This document shows positions 16,760 through 25,141 of a DNA stretch of 64,000 bases, one piece after another. A program made the translations under genes and the position numbers. How positions within the stretch are numbered: the stretch's first letter is position 1; each line of letters begins with the position of its first letter. Source of the stretch: Candidatus Symbiobacter mobilis CR (lineage in GTDB: Bacteria; Pseudomonadota; Gammaproteobacteria; Burkholderiales; Burkholderiaceae_C); NCBI RefSeq assembly GCF_000477435.1, contig NC_022576.1, positions 1,798,001-1,862,000 on the forward strand. Reading direction: 5' to 3'. The notes under the pieces are model-generated. The model saw only the letters and a program-made list of their open reading frames with translations, searched no databases and was not told the origin of the DNA.

Positions 16760-17463
16760 GTGTGTCACGCCAACGAAGGCACTTACGCCACCAGTGAACT
16801 TGGCCTGGCGGGCACAGTCATGGACTGTGCAGATGCATCCATGCTGGTCACGGCAGACCGCAACTTTTGCGGCTACGCATTTTGGCAGCGAGCGAAACCT
16901 GCCCGATGGCGCCTACTTGAGCCACGTTTACCCCAGCGCCAAAGATCGGCAACACAAGACCAGAGGCATCGAAGTTCGCGTCATTGAATACGCTCTGGAA
17001 GAGATAGCTGATGCGGAACCAAACTATCGTTTGATTACGAACTGGCTAGATGAGCAAGAAGCACCTGCAGAAGAACTGACAGCGCTGCACCACCAACGCT
17101 GGACGATTGAACAAACGTTTGATGGGATGAAGACCCATTTGGCCGAGCGTGCAGTGACACTGCGCAGCAAGCGACCACAGTTGGTACTGCAAGAGTTGTA
17201 TGCTTTACTGATTGTTCATGCGGCCATACGACGGATGATGACCCAGGCTGCTGCTGCAAGTGCGCAGGCAGCCCAGGATTTATCATTCTTTATCATTCGT
17301 GCATGCTGAGCGTGTACTCAAGCGGCGATTACCCACTTGTGTGGCCATTCCCCCCCCTGTGGAACGCCAATGTTGGCTTGACAGTCTGCTGGCGGAGACA
17401 GCCAGGAACGTGCAAACACAAGTCGTGGCAAGGGCAATCCCAGAGGGGTCCAGCGCAAGATGA
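16760..17463 (+). pseudogene. Degenerate IS4-family transposase
   Basis: Pieces in several frames: MLVTADRNFCGYAFWQRA at about 16.84 kb, then in another frame LPDGAYLSHVYPSAKDRQHK, VRVIEYALEEIADAEPNYRL, EELTALHHQRWTIEQTFDGM and KPHLAERAVTLRSKRPQ-like sequence. The tail continues in a third frame (SFVHAERVLKRRLPTCVAIP) after a frameshift near 17.29 kb. The YxxRWxIEQ-like DDE core identifies an IS4-type enzyme. The 5' part and an internal section are lost. Not functional. Confidence 0.8.
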
Positions 17464-17582
17464 GCAATTTGAATTTGTGTAAGCGAGGCGACCCGTTGAA
17501 TCAGCCTTGCAACCCAATTCCAAGGATTATTTGTTTTAATTAGACAGTATTGGGTCTAAACAGTTACATTCAAGCTATTTTT

Positions 17583-18614
17583 TCAATTCAAAAGTGAACG
17601 GCAATTGCGAAAGCAACTAGCTTGGTTGGTGTGGCCCAAACAACGACGCTCCTCATGTATGCACTGCTCATAGGCACGCATGGCGGCATCTCTGCCGGCG
17701 CGATCGACGGATTCGCGTACCGAGCTCTCACGCTGACTCTGGTCCAATTGGTCGCTGGCTTTGACGGCCCATACACTCCCAGCGTGACGGGCAATAATGG
17801 CTTCATACAATTCTGTAGCTTTGCTTTTTTCGCCATTTCGCATCAACTTTCCAGCCTTTAAATACATGGCCTGGGGGTTTTTACCATTCAGTTCTGCCGC
17901 CCAAGCAGCTTTTTGTGCCTTCTCATTTATCACCCGCGCCTTCTCATTTTGTACAGAAATTTCACGCTCTTCGTACGATTCAGAAGGTGTTTGTTTGTCC
18001 ATTTCACTCGCAATCAGAAACAGACGCCGTTTTTGGAATATTTCCGCCGCTTGGGATGGTTCTATCTTATATTCTTTATATGTTGACCAAGTGCCGTTAG
18101 CATTCCTCACGCTTCTCATCTGCCAATAATTATAAAATGAAAAATGCCAAAGTACGGGATTCCCTGATTCAGCGCCGCCAAAATACGAGAACCACCCATC
18201 GTTTTCCTTAGAAAAGACAACCTCTTTAGTGAAGGAATTATTTTGGCACTCCACGCGATAGGAAAACCCATTCATAGCGTAAGAAGCCCCAGAGTATGAA
18301 AGAACAAATAATGTCAATTTCTTGGCAATCGGATCGTAAATACTAGATATTCCTATATCGTCATTTATGTATATATCGTCGTCGAGCAGAATTTTCTTGC
18401 TTTGCCTATTCGGTCGCTCAATTTCTAGGGTGATTGTGGTCTTAAAAAACTTGGTTTTATCTGGATTTTCTGTGTAAACGGATGAGTCAATCTGTCGTAA
18501 AACTTCGAAGGTACCGTCATCAATACGACCGGACGATATTGGTGATGCCTCGCCCGCCGGTAAATAAAAAAGATAAAAGACAGCCAATAGGCAAATAGAT
18601 ATTTTCCTAGTCAT
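17583..18614 (-). CDS. AT-rich secreted protein of unknown function
   Basis: 343 residues. MTRKISICLLAVFYLFYLPA is a signal peptide with cleavage near GEA|SPISS. The middle has alternating strands (FEVLRQIDSSVYTENPDKTK, ITLEIERPNRQSKKILLDDD) and the C-terminal 120 residues are helical and charged with a tetratricopeptide-like segment (AMYLKAGKLMRNGEKSKATE, LYEAIIARHAGSVW). Four cysteines close the protein. The start at 18614 is set by GGAGG a few bases upstream; the in-frame ATG at 18626 overlaps that ribosome site. Its base composition is clearly more AT-rich than its neighbours and it sits between IS remnants, suggesting transfer. Family not recognised. Confidence 0.75.
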   Translation of the reverse strand: MTRKISICLLAVFYLFYLPAGEASPISSGRIDDGTFEVLRQIDSSVYTENPDKTKFFKTTITLEIERPNRQSKKILLDDDIYINDDIGISSIYDPIAKKLTLFVLSYSGASYAMNGFSYRVECQNNSFTKEVVFSKENDGWFSYFGGAESGNPVLWHFSFYNYWQMRSVRNANGTWSTYKEYKIEPSQAAEIFQKRRLFLIASEMDKQTPSESYEEREISVQNEKARVINEKAQKAAWAAELNGKNPQAMYLKAGKLMRNGEKSKATELYEAIIARHAGSVWAVKASDQLDQSQRESSVRESVDRAGRDAAMRAYEQCIHEERRCLGHTNQASCFRNCRSLLN

Positions 18615-18653
18615 TTGTTCCTCCATTCAGTGAGTGGTACCCAGCGCAAATTC

Positions 18654-18673
18654 GACTGCACCGAAATGCAGTC
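18654..18673 (-). promoter_or_regulatory. Hairpin in the leader of the AT-rich secreted-protein gene
   Basis: GACTGCA (18654-18660) and TGCAGTC (18667-18673) form a perfect 7-base stem with a 6-base loop, 40 bases upstream of the start codon. A TATGAT hexamer on the minus strand (18680-18675) abuts it and could be a -10 box, but no good -35 was seen. Operator or leader hairpin is inferred. Confidence 0.35.
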
Positions 18674-18748
18674 TATCATACGAAACTGTCGTGTACCATG
18701 CATTGTTACCGTTTAGATGTAACCCTTTAGACCTATCCCTTTCAAGGT

Positions 18749-18775
18749 GAGCCTCTTGCAAAACCGCGATTCCGG
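18749..18775. repeat. Solo terminal sequence of the IS found at 31.1-32.7 kb
   Basis: GAGCCTCTTGCAAAAC (18749-18764) is identical to both ends of the IS at 31142-32656, and the following bases (ATTCCG) match its transposase-start-proximal end. No transposase of that family accompanies it, so it is an orphan end left by deletion. The intact IS3 element starts 28 bases after this 16-base motif. Confidence 0.7.
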
Positions 18776-18807
18776 TGTTTGTCAAGAAAGATGTCCGCTT
18801 TTTTCAC

Positions 18808-19905
18808 TCAGGCACTCTCGCTTCTGAGGAGCGCCCGATGTTCTTTGGCTGGATTCAGCCACACCGTTTCAACAGGTGACCAATTCCGCACCGCTCGGCT
18901 CTTCCACCGTTGTGGTCTGGCCGCCTTGGCTTGTTCATACACCTTGCTGCGGGTTGCGAGCAGCTCCTGGTCCATCCGCCGGTGCCTTTGCTCTGGCGTG
19001 ACGAACCGTATCCCGCTGTGCCGGTGTTCGTTGTTGTACCAGGTCACAAATCCCAGTACCCACTCCCGCGCTTGATCCAACGTCTCAAATGGCTTGGCTG
19101 GATATTTCGGGCAGTACTTCATCGTCCGAAACAAACTCTCCGAGTACGGGTTGTCATCGCTCACCGATGGGCGGCTGAATGATGGCATCACCCCCAGCTT
19201 CTGCAACATACCCAGCATCGTCACTCCTTTCATCGGGCTTCCGTTGTCCGAGTGCAGCACCAGTTGTTCCCGCGTGATCTCATGCACCATGCACGCCTTC
19301 TCGATCAGGATCGCAGCGTGCTGTGCCGTTTCCTCACAATGCACTTCCCAGCCCATGATCTTCCGGCTGTATACGTCCACAGCCATGTACAGCCGGTAGA
19401 ACTCCCCTTTCACCAGTGTCGGCATGTACGTGATGTCCCACGTCCACACACGATTCGGGCTACTTGCCTCCCATGCCTGTGGCCGCTGCGTCTGCTTCGG
19501 TGCCCGCGCTCGACCTCGTCGGTTGCACTGCCCTGCTTCCCTCAGCACTCGATAAAACGTCGATTCCGATGCAAGATACCTCCCACGATCCGCCAGTATC
19601 GGAACGATCTGCGACGGCGGCAGGCTCCCAAATTCCGCGCTGTTGCACACATCCAGTACCTCCTGCTTCTCCTCTGCCGTCAACGCTTGGGGATGAATGC
19701 GCTCCTGCGCCGCTTCCATGCGTCGGTCGCTAAGCACTCCCTCTTTGCGCAACTGTTCCCGCCATCGCCGAAGGGTACGGCACGTTATCTCCAGCACTGC
19801 GCAGGCTCGGCTCTCACGTGCTCCTTGCTGGCACGCTTCCTTGATCAGGTCTATGGCCATCTGTTTCAGCTCCGAGGTGATCAGTCTTCCTCTTTGCTGC
19901 CCCAA
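18808..19905 (-). CDS. IS3-family transposase OrfB (DDE integrase core)
   Basis: About 365 residues with HTH_21-like and rve integrase domains. The DDE residues are in VWTWDITYMPT (Asp), LVLHSDNGSPM (Asp) and the Glu of SDDNPYSESLFRTMK. The C-terminal tail NWSPVETVWLNPAKEHR is shared with the remnant at 6.3 kb. The nominal start is a TTG; translation is expected by -1 frameshifting from orfA at the A7G run (19917-19923 on the plus strand as T7), giving an OrfAB fusion. Confidence 0.92.
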   Translation of the reverse strand: MGQQRGRLITSELKQMAIDLIKEACQQGARESRACAVLEITCRTLRRWREQLRKEGVLSDRRMEAAQERIHPQALTAEEKQEVLDVCNSAEFGSLPPSQIVPILADRGRYLASESTFYRVLREAGQCNRRGRARAPKQTQRPQAWEASSPNRVWTWDITYMPTLVKGEFYRLYMAVDVYSRKIMGWEVHCEETAQHAAILIEKACMVHEITREQLVLHSDNGSPMKGVTMLGMLQKLGVMPSFSRPSVSDDNPYSESLFRTMKYCPKYPAKPFETLDQAREWVLGFVTWYNNEHRHSGIRFVTPEQRHRRMDQELLATRSKVYEQAKAARPQRWKSRAVRNWSPVETVWLNPAKEHRALLRSESA

Positions 19906-20369
19906 ATGGCCTGGACTTTTTTTGACAGCACCAGCAGTGCCGCCGCCTCCGCCAGTGCTTTGTCCTTGCGCTTCAGCTCCTTTTCCAGGTGCCTGACCTT
20001 CTTGCGCTCCGCTCCAATATCCCCTGCATTGACAGGGCCTCGCATACTGTCCGCCTCTTCAAACACCTGCTCCCATGCCTGGATGTGTTCGGGGTACAGC
20101 CCATTTTGTCGGCAGTACTCGGCCTTCTCCGCCTCGTTCATCGCCACCGTCTTCAGCACCGCAGCCGCCTTCGCTTTCCAGTCCCAGCCTTGCGGGTCTT
20201 CTGGTTTCGCGGGTACTACGTGACCCTGTGATCGGTATCGATTCCGCCATGCGTACAAGGTGGGCGTTGAAACGCCCGTCTCTTGGCTGATCTTCGCAAT
20301 GCTTTGGCTGTTCGGTGGCATCATCTTGCGTGCTATCTGTTCCTGAAATTCCCGGCTGTATCTCGTCAT
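19881..20369 (-). CDS. IS3-family OrfA (helix-turn-helix)
   Basis: 162 residues from MTRYSREFQEQIARKMMPPN. The helix-turn-helix (SIAKISQETGVSTPTLYAWR) resembles HTH_Tnp_1, and a C-terminal leucine-zipper-like region (RHLEKELKRKDKALAEAAAL) precedes the stop. It contains the slippery CAAAAAAAG sequence near its 3' end and overlaps orfB by 25 bases in the -1 frame. The upstream in-frame ATG at 20414 lies outside the element, so 20369 is used. Confidence 0.88.
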   Translation of the reverse strand: MTRYSREFQEQIARKMMPPNSQSIAKISQETGVSTPTLYAWRNRYRSQGHVVPAKPEDPQGWDWKAKAAAVLKTVAMNEAEKAEYCRQNGLYPEHIQAWEQVFEEADSMRGPVNAGDIGAERKKVRHLEKELKRKDKALAEAAALLVLSKKVQAIWGSKEED

Positions 20370-20413
20370 ATCGGTGTCCTTCTCCGCCCCCGGGCTACTC
20401 AATTTATCGGACA

Positions 20414-21168
20414 TCTACTGTGACATAGGGGGACTGCCAGAGGAAGTCAAAAGACCGCCCCAGGCGGGCGAGCCGGTCTCGTTCCGTCGCCTTGGCAAAC
20501 AACAGGCGGGCGCTGTCGAAACCGCTGTCCTCGCGCAACAGAACGGGCTGGTCGGCTTTGACCAAACGTTCGATGCGAGGAAACATGCGCTCGTAGAAGT
20601 ATTCCGTCTTGCTCGCAGAGTGCTGGGAACCAGGCCGCAACTCCAAGCCGATGTTCCAGCCTTCGTTACCGATGTAACCGGCGATCGGGGTATAACCGTC
20701 AAACCCCTGGTAGGTGCGTTTCACCTCTTCCTTCTTGGTGCCGCTGTTGTCCATGGCGAAGGTGTCAATGTCGACACAGACAAATCCTTTGTGCGTCGTG
20801 ATGGGGGCTTCGGTGCGCTCCAGCAGGCGCAGCGACAACTCGTCGGTCAATTCGCGGATCGCGTCGGCCTTGGCATCCAGGCGCTGACGCAGCCAAACGC
20901 TGCCGGGAACCTTGGACAGGTTCAGGGCTTCCTTGAAAAAACGGTCATCGCGGAACGATTCGATGGCTTCAAAGTCGCTCTTGCCCAAGCTCAGCAGCCC
21001 AACCGCGCTCTTGACGATGTCCGAGGTGCGCATGCCCTGCGACACCGGAATCTTCGGGTCAATCACCGCCTCTACCTGGGCGGCCTGACAGCATTGCCCG
21101 ATCAGCGCCAGTCCGGAATACGAGGTCAGTTGCAGCTTGCTGGTTTGCTTGACTTCAAATTGCGCCAT
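20414..21168 (-). pseudogene. IS1380-family transposase, truncated by the IS3 element
   Basis: The first 250 or so residues of an IS1380-type transposase: TSYSGLALIGQCCQAAQVEA, then FVCVDIDTFAMDNSGTKKEE, VKRTYQGFDGYTPIAGYIGN and VLLREDSGFDSARLLF. Roughly 450 residues would be expected. The frame ends at the IS3 right end (20413), and the missing 3' half is not found on the other side of the IS3 element. The first catalytic Asp region is present but the enzyme is dead. Confidence 0.85.
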
Positions 21169-21419
21169 GTTCGTTTGGGTGAGCCTGAAAATACTGTAAT
21201 TATCTCATATAATCAATGCGTTACGTGTGCATGGCGGCTGGGTGAACACGGATTCAGGAATAGGCCCTGTCAATAGCTGGACGGGAAACCCTTCGCCTCC
21301 AACATCGCGTGGATGCGCGTCACTCTGGATGCAAGCACCGTGTTGTCGTCTGGAGAATCTTACGGCATACAAGATGCAGACTGGGCATGGCGCACCGCTC
21401 TCAACGCCACCCCCCAACC
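21169..21419. other. polA leader region
   Basis: About 250 bases between the IS1380 fragment and polA. No recognisable gene. TATCTCATATAATCAATG near 21.20 kb gives AT-rich -10-like sequence, but strand and use are unclear. The right end contains the sequence duplicated at 6895-6916. Confidence 0.35.
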
Positions 21420-24386
21420 ATGCACAATCTTCCGATGGTTGCAGTCCACACCCTCTCTTCCTCCCGCCCCGCGCATCCCGTCGTCCTGCTCGTCGACGGT
21501 TCGAGCTATCTGTACCGCGCCTACTACGCGATGCCCGACCTGCGGGCGATTCCCGGTGATCCGGCCAGCCCGCCGACGGGTGCGATCTGCGGGATGATCC
21601 AGATGCTGCTGCGCCTGCGCAAGGACGTGCCCTGCACCCACGCAGTCTGCATCTTCGATGCCCCCGGGCCGACGTTCCGCGATGCGATCTACCCCGCGTA
21701 CAAAGCGCAGCGTTCGCCGATGCCTGAAGCCTTGCGCGAGCAGATCGACCCCATCCATGAAGTGGTGGAACTGCTGGGGTGGAAGGTGTTGCAAGTGCCG
21801 GGCGTCGAGGCCGACGATGTGATCGGCACACTCGCCGCAGCCGCACAGGGGCGGGGCGCGTGCGAGGGGCATGATGGGCAAGCCAAGCCAGTAGAACGGG
21901 AAGGGCGCGATGTGCTCATTAGCAGCTGGGACAAAGATCTGGCGCAACTTGTCGATGAGCACGTCACGATCGTCGATACCCTGCAAGGCAAGCGCCGCGA
22001 CATCGCCGGGGTCACTGCGGAATTCGGCGTTCCCCCACAGCAGATGCGTGACTACCAAGTGCTCGTCGGCGACGCGGTTGATAACGTCCCCGGCGTTCCC
22101 AAGGTCGGCCCCAAAACTGCCGTCAAATGGCTGCGCGAGTACGGCAGCCTGGAAGGCATCCTCGACAACGCCCATGCCATCCCCGGGGCGGTAGGGCAAA
22201 ACCTGCGCGAGAGCCTGGGGTGGATCCCCACCGCACGGGAGCTGGTCACGATCCGCACGGACTGCGACCTGCGCGAGTGGATTCCGGGCTTCCCCGACCT
22301 CGGCGTGCTGGCAGTCAGCCCCGTGCGCATCCCAGAACTGGCGGACTTTGCCCGCCGCTACGGTGTGCGCACGGTGCTGCGCGACCTGCTGGCTCCCTCC
22401 CCGGCACGGCGGGGGACTATGGGCGCGGGCAGTGGTGCAGGCATGGGCACAAGCCGGGAACGGGACTTGTTCGACGACGCACCCCCCGCTGGCAACGCCG
22501 CATCCGCAGGGGCCAATCCCCAGCCTACCCAGGAACCTTCCCCAGCATCCACGCCAGGCACCCCAGATGCCCCAAATGCTCCAGACAACCGCTACGAGAC
22601 GATCCTTGACTGGGCCACCTTCGATGCATGGATGGAGCGCATCGCCGCAGCCGACCTCGTCGCCGTCGATACCGAAACGACGTCGCTCGACGCCATGTCC
22701 GCACGCCTCGTCGGCATCAGCTTTGCCACAGCCCCAGGCCATGCCGCCTACATCCCGCTGGCGCACCAGCACCCGGACACACCGGCGCAATTGCCGATCG
22801 ACACCGTGCTACAGCGGCTGCGCGGCTGGCTCGAAGACCCGACGCGCCCCAAACTGGGCCAGCACACCAAGTACGACTGGCACGTCTTCGCCAACCACGG
22901 CATCGCAGTGCAAGGCTATGTGCATGACACGATGCTCCAAAGCTACGTGCTCGAAGTCCACGAACCGCACAACCTCGAAAGCCTCGCCCGCAGGCATCTG
23001 GACAAGGTGGGCATCTCCTACCAAGAGCTTTGCGGCAAGGGGGCCAGCCAGATCGGCTTCGACCAAGTGGAGCTGACCCGCGCCGCGCAGTACTCGTGTG
23101 AAGACAGCGACCTGACGTGGGGCGTACACGCGGTGCTTTGGCCACGCATCCGCGACGACGAACGGCTGCGCGGCATCTACGAACTCGAAATCGCGTCGAG
23201 CGAAGCGCTGTGCCGTATCGAACGCAACGGTGTCTGCATCGATGCAGCGCTGCTGGGCAGGCAAAGCGTGGAGCTGGGCGAACGCATCGCGAGCCTGGAG
23301 CGCCAGGCGCACGAGCAGGCCGGGCAGGTATTCAATCTGCAAAGCCCCAAGCAGATCGCGGAAATCTTCTTCGTGCGGCTGGGGTTGCCCGTCGTCAAAA
23401 AGACGCCGACAGGCACCCCGAGCACCGACGATGAGGTGCTGCACAAACTTGCGCAGGACTATCCGCTGCCCGCGACGATCCTCGAACACCGCAGCCTATC
23501 CAAACTCAAGGGAACGTACACGGACAAGCTGCCGACGCTGGTTCGCGCAGACACGGGGCGGGTACACACGCACTACGCGCAGGCAGTGACGGCGACGGGG
23601 CGGCTTTCGAGCATCGAGCCGAATCTGCAAAACATCCCTGTGCGCACGCCCGAAGGCCGCCGCATCCGCGAAGCCTTCATCGCCCCGCCGGGGTGTGCCA
23701 TCGCCAGCGCCGACTACAGCCAGATCGAGCTGCGAATCATGGCGCACCTTAGCGGCGATGCCGCGCTGCTGCTGGCGTTTCACGATGGGATGGACGTCCA
23801 CCGCGCTACGGCAGCGGAGATTTTTGGCATCGGCACCGCGCAAGTCACCCCCGAACAACGCCGCTGCGCCAAGGTCATCAACTTCGGGCTGATCTACGGG
23901 ATGGGCGCCTTCGGGCTGGCCAAGTCGCTGGGGATCGACCAGACCGCCGCGCGCAACTACATCGACCGCTATTTCGACCGCTACCCCGGAGTGCGCGCCT
24001 ACATGGACCACACGCGGGAGCTGGCGCGCAGGCAGGGGTACGTTGAAACCGTCTTCGGGCGCAGGCTCTATCTGCCGGAAATTCACGCACCCCAGGCAGC
24101 ACGCCGCGCCGCAGCCGAACGCGCCGCAATCAACGCCCCGATGCAGGGAACCGCTGCCGACCTAATCAAACGCAGCATGATCGCAGTGCAGCGCGACATC
24201 GACGCGCAACGGCTCGGCACCAAGATCGTCATGCAGGTACACGACGAACTCGTCTTCGAAGTACACGATGCCGAAGTGGCCTGGGTACGCACGGAAGTCC
24301 CCCGCCTGATGGCCGCCGTCGCGCAGCTTCAGGTTCCGCTGCTCGCCGAAGTGGGTGTGGGGCGGAATTGGGAAGAGGCGCATTGA
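21420..24386 (+). CDS. polA: DNA polymerase I
   Basis: 988 residues. The 5'-3' exonuclease domain (VLLVDGSSYLYRAYYAMPDL, GVEADDVIGTLA, GDAVDNVPGVPKVGPKTAVK) spans about the first 300. A Pro/Ala-rich linker follows. The 3'-5' exonuclease domain keeps its acidic residues (VAVDTETTSLD, HTKYDWHVF, YSCEDSDLTW), so proofreading should be active. The polymerase domain has motif A (SADYSQIELRIMAHLSGD), motif B (RRCAKVINFGLIYGMGAFG) and motif C (VMQVHDELVFEV). It acts in replication and repair. The start is MHNLPM at 21420 or MVAVHTL at 21435. The surroundings are recombinant, but the gene is intact. Confidence 0.96.
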   Translation: MHNLPMVAVHTLSSSRPAHPVVLLVDGSSYLYRAYYAMPDLRAIPGDPASPPTGAICGMIQMLLRLRKDVPCTHAVCIFDAPGPTFRDAIYPAYKAQRSPMPEALREQIDPIHEVVELLGWKVLQVPGVEADDVIGTLAAAAQGRGACEGHDGQAKPVEREGRDVLISSWDKDLAQLVDEHVTIVDTLQGKRRDIAGVTAEFGVPPQQMRDYQVLVGDAVDNVPGVPKVGPKTAVKWLREYGSLEGILDNAHAIPGAVGQNLRESLGWIPTARELVTIRTDCDLREWIPGFPDLGVLAVSPVRIPELADFARRYGVRTVLRDLLAPSPARRGTMGAGSGAGMGTSRERDLFDDAPPAGNAASAGANPQPTQEPSPASTPGTPDAPNAPDNRYETILDWATFDAWMERIAAADLVAVDTETTSLDAMSARLVGISFATAPGHAAYIPLAHQHPDTPAQLPIDTVLQRLRGWLEDPTRPKLGQHTKYDWHVFANHGIAVQGYVHDTMLQSYVLEVHEPHNLESLARRHLDKVGISYQELCGKGASQIGFDQVELTRAAQYSCEDSDLTWGVHAVLWPRIRDDERLRGIYELEIASSEALCRIERNGVCIDAALLGRQSVELGERIASLERQAHEQAGQVFNLQSPKQIAEIFFVRLGLPVVKKTPTGTPSTDDEVLHKLAQDYPLPATILEHRSLSKLKGTYTDKLPTLVRADTGRVHTHYAQAVTATGRLSSIEPNLQNIPVRTPEGRRIREAFIAPPGCAIASADYSQIELRIMAHLSGDAALLLAFHDGMDVHRATAAEIFGIGTAQVTPEQRRCAKVINFGLIYGMGAFGLAKSLGIDQTAARNYIDRYFDRYPGVRAYMDHTRELARRQGYVETVFGRRLYLPEIHAPQAARRAAAERAAINAPMQGTAADLIKRSMIAVQRDIDAQRLGTKIVMQVHDELVFEVHDAEVAWVRTEVPRLMAAVAQLQVPLLAEVGVGRNWEEAH

Positions 24387-24410
24387 GCGGACATCGGTAG
24401 CAAAGACACA

Positions 24411-24433
24411 CCATGCATTGCCATCTGATCCTT
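24411..24433 (+). repeat. Duplicate of the folA start region
   Basis: The sequence after polA encodes MHCHLILA, the same start as folA at 34884, with only synonymous changes over 23 bases. It is followed directly by the leader of the next TA pair. This looks like a scar left when a polA-folA neighbourhood was split by recombination. Confidence 0.65.
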
Positions 24434-24455
24434 GCAACGATTTGGAGACCACTCC

Positions 24456-24656
24456 ATGAATATGACCACCCTACAAACCCAAATCCCCGACCAAATCCTC
24501 CGGCAAGCCCAACATCTGGTACACCAAGGTTGGATCGCCAATATCGATGAGTTGATCGCCGAAGCCATGCGGCGTTATCTGGAATCGCACCGCGAAGCGG
24601 TTGCAGAACAATTCATCAAGGAAGATGTTGATTGGGGCCTGCATGGACAAGAATAG
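24456..24656 (+). CDS. Antitoxin of a PIN-domain TA pair
   Basis: 66 residues: MNMTTLQTQIPDQILRQAQH, then GWIANIDELIAEAMRRYLES. A ribbon-helix-helix-like DNA-binding start and an acidic tail (KEDVDWGLHGQE) are typical of antitoxins. Its ribosome site (TTGGAGACCACTC, 24442-24454) is shared exactly with the antitoxin gene at 34371, although the proteins differ after MNMT. It overlaps the toxin gene by 14 bases. Confidence 0.75.
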   Translation: MNMTTLQTQIPDQILRQAQHLVHQGWIANIDELIAEAMRRYLESHREAVAEQFIKEDVDWGLHGQE

Positions 24657-25065
24657 ACTTGTCGTTATCGCCGATGCAGGCCCAATCATTCATCTGGACG
24701 AATTGGGTTGTCTCGACGTATTGGCCGATTGGGAAAAAGTGTACGTGCCCAATGCCGTTTGGCAGGAAGTCGTCAATCATCAGCCTCGGGCGATGGATGT
24801 CTTTTCATCGCTATTCATCCGGCAGAACACAGTCAAGACTTCTCCATTGGTAACGGCGCTGACGCCGCTGTACACACTGCATAGCGGCGAGCAGGAAGCG
24901 CTGCATTGGTGTGTAGCAATGGGCAATAGTTTGTTGCTGACCGACGATACCGCTGCACCGTGCTACTCTACACTTCAAATCAACCGGTTGATGATTACCG
25001 GTTACGTGCCTTGGTCAATTTTCAACGCGCACGTCTGGTCAAAATTTAACAAGCAGCGACATTAA
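24643..25065 (+). CDS. PIN-domain (DUF3368-type) toxin
   Basis: 140 residues. VVIADAGPIIHLDELGCLDV gives the first PIN aspartate, LHSGEQEALHWCV the central Glu, and LLLTDDTAAP the third acidic pair. Such proteins are VapC-like ribonucleases. The C-terminal 35 residues (YSTLQINRLMITGYVPWSIF onward) do not match the usual RLxVxGTIGVL ending, so a frameshift or rearrangement may have replaced the tail. Activity is therefore uncertain. Confidence 0.75.
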   Translation: MDKNRLVVIADAGPIIHLDELGCLDVLADWEKVYVPNAVWQEVVNHQPRAMDVFSSLFIRQNTVKTSPLVTALTPLYTLHSGEQEALHWCVAMGNSLLLTDDTAAPCYSTLQINRLMITGYVPWSIFNAHVWSKFNKQRH

Positions 25066-25141
25066 GCTGTTTAATTAATTCGCATTTGCTTGCACATGCT
25101 TAAACTTTCATTGCAAAAGCGTCGGAATGGAGGAGTTTGGT

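Larger units (their letters stand above)
18792..20413 (-). mobile_element. Intact IS3-family insertion sequence
   Basis: It runs from TGTCCG (18792) to CGGACA (20413); the ends are imperfect inverted repeats. It carries two overlapping minus-strand genes, orfA and orfB, joined by an A7G slippery run, as in IS3 elements. No target duplication is visible (left flank ends AAAGA, right flank begins TCTAC), so one flank has been rearranged since insertion. Its right end abuts a broken IS1380 transposase gene and its left end lies beside a solo IS end. Confidence 0.85.

Noticed and set aside
18615..18626. Earlier ATG for the AT-rich secreted protein
   Set aside because: The ATG overlaps the GGAGG ribosome site that serves the ATG at 18614.
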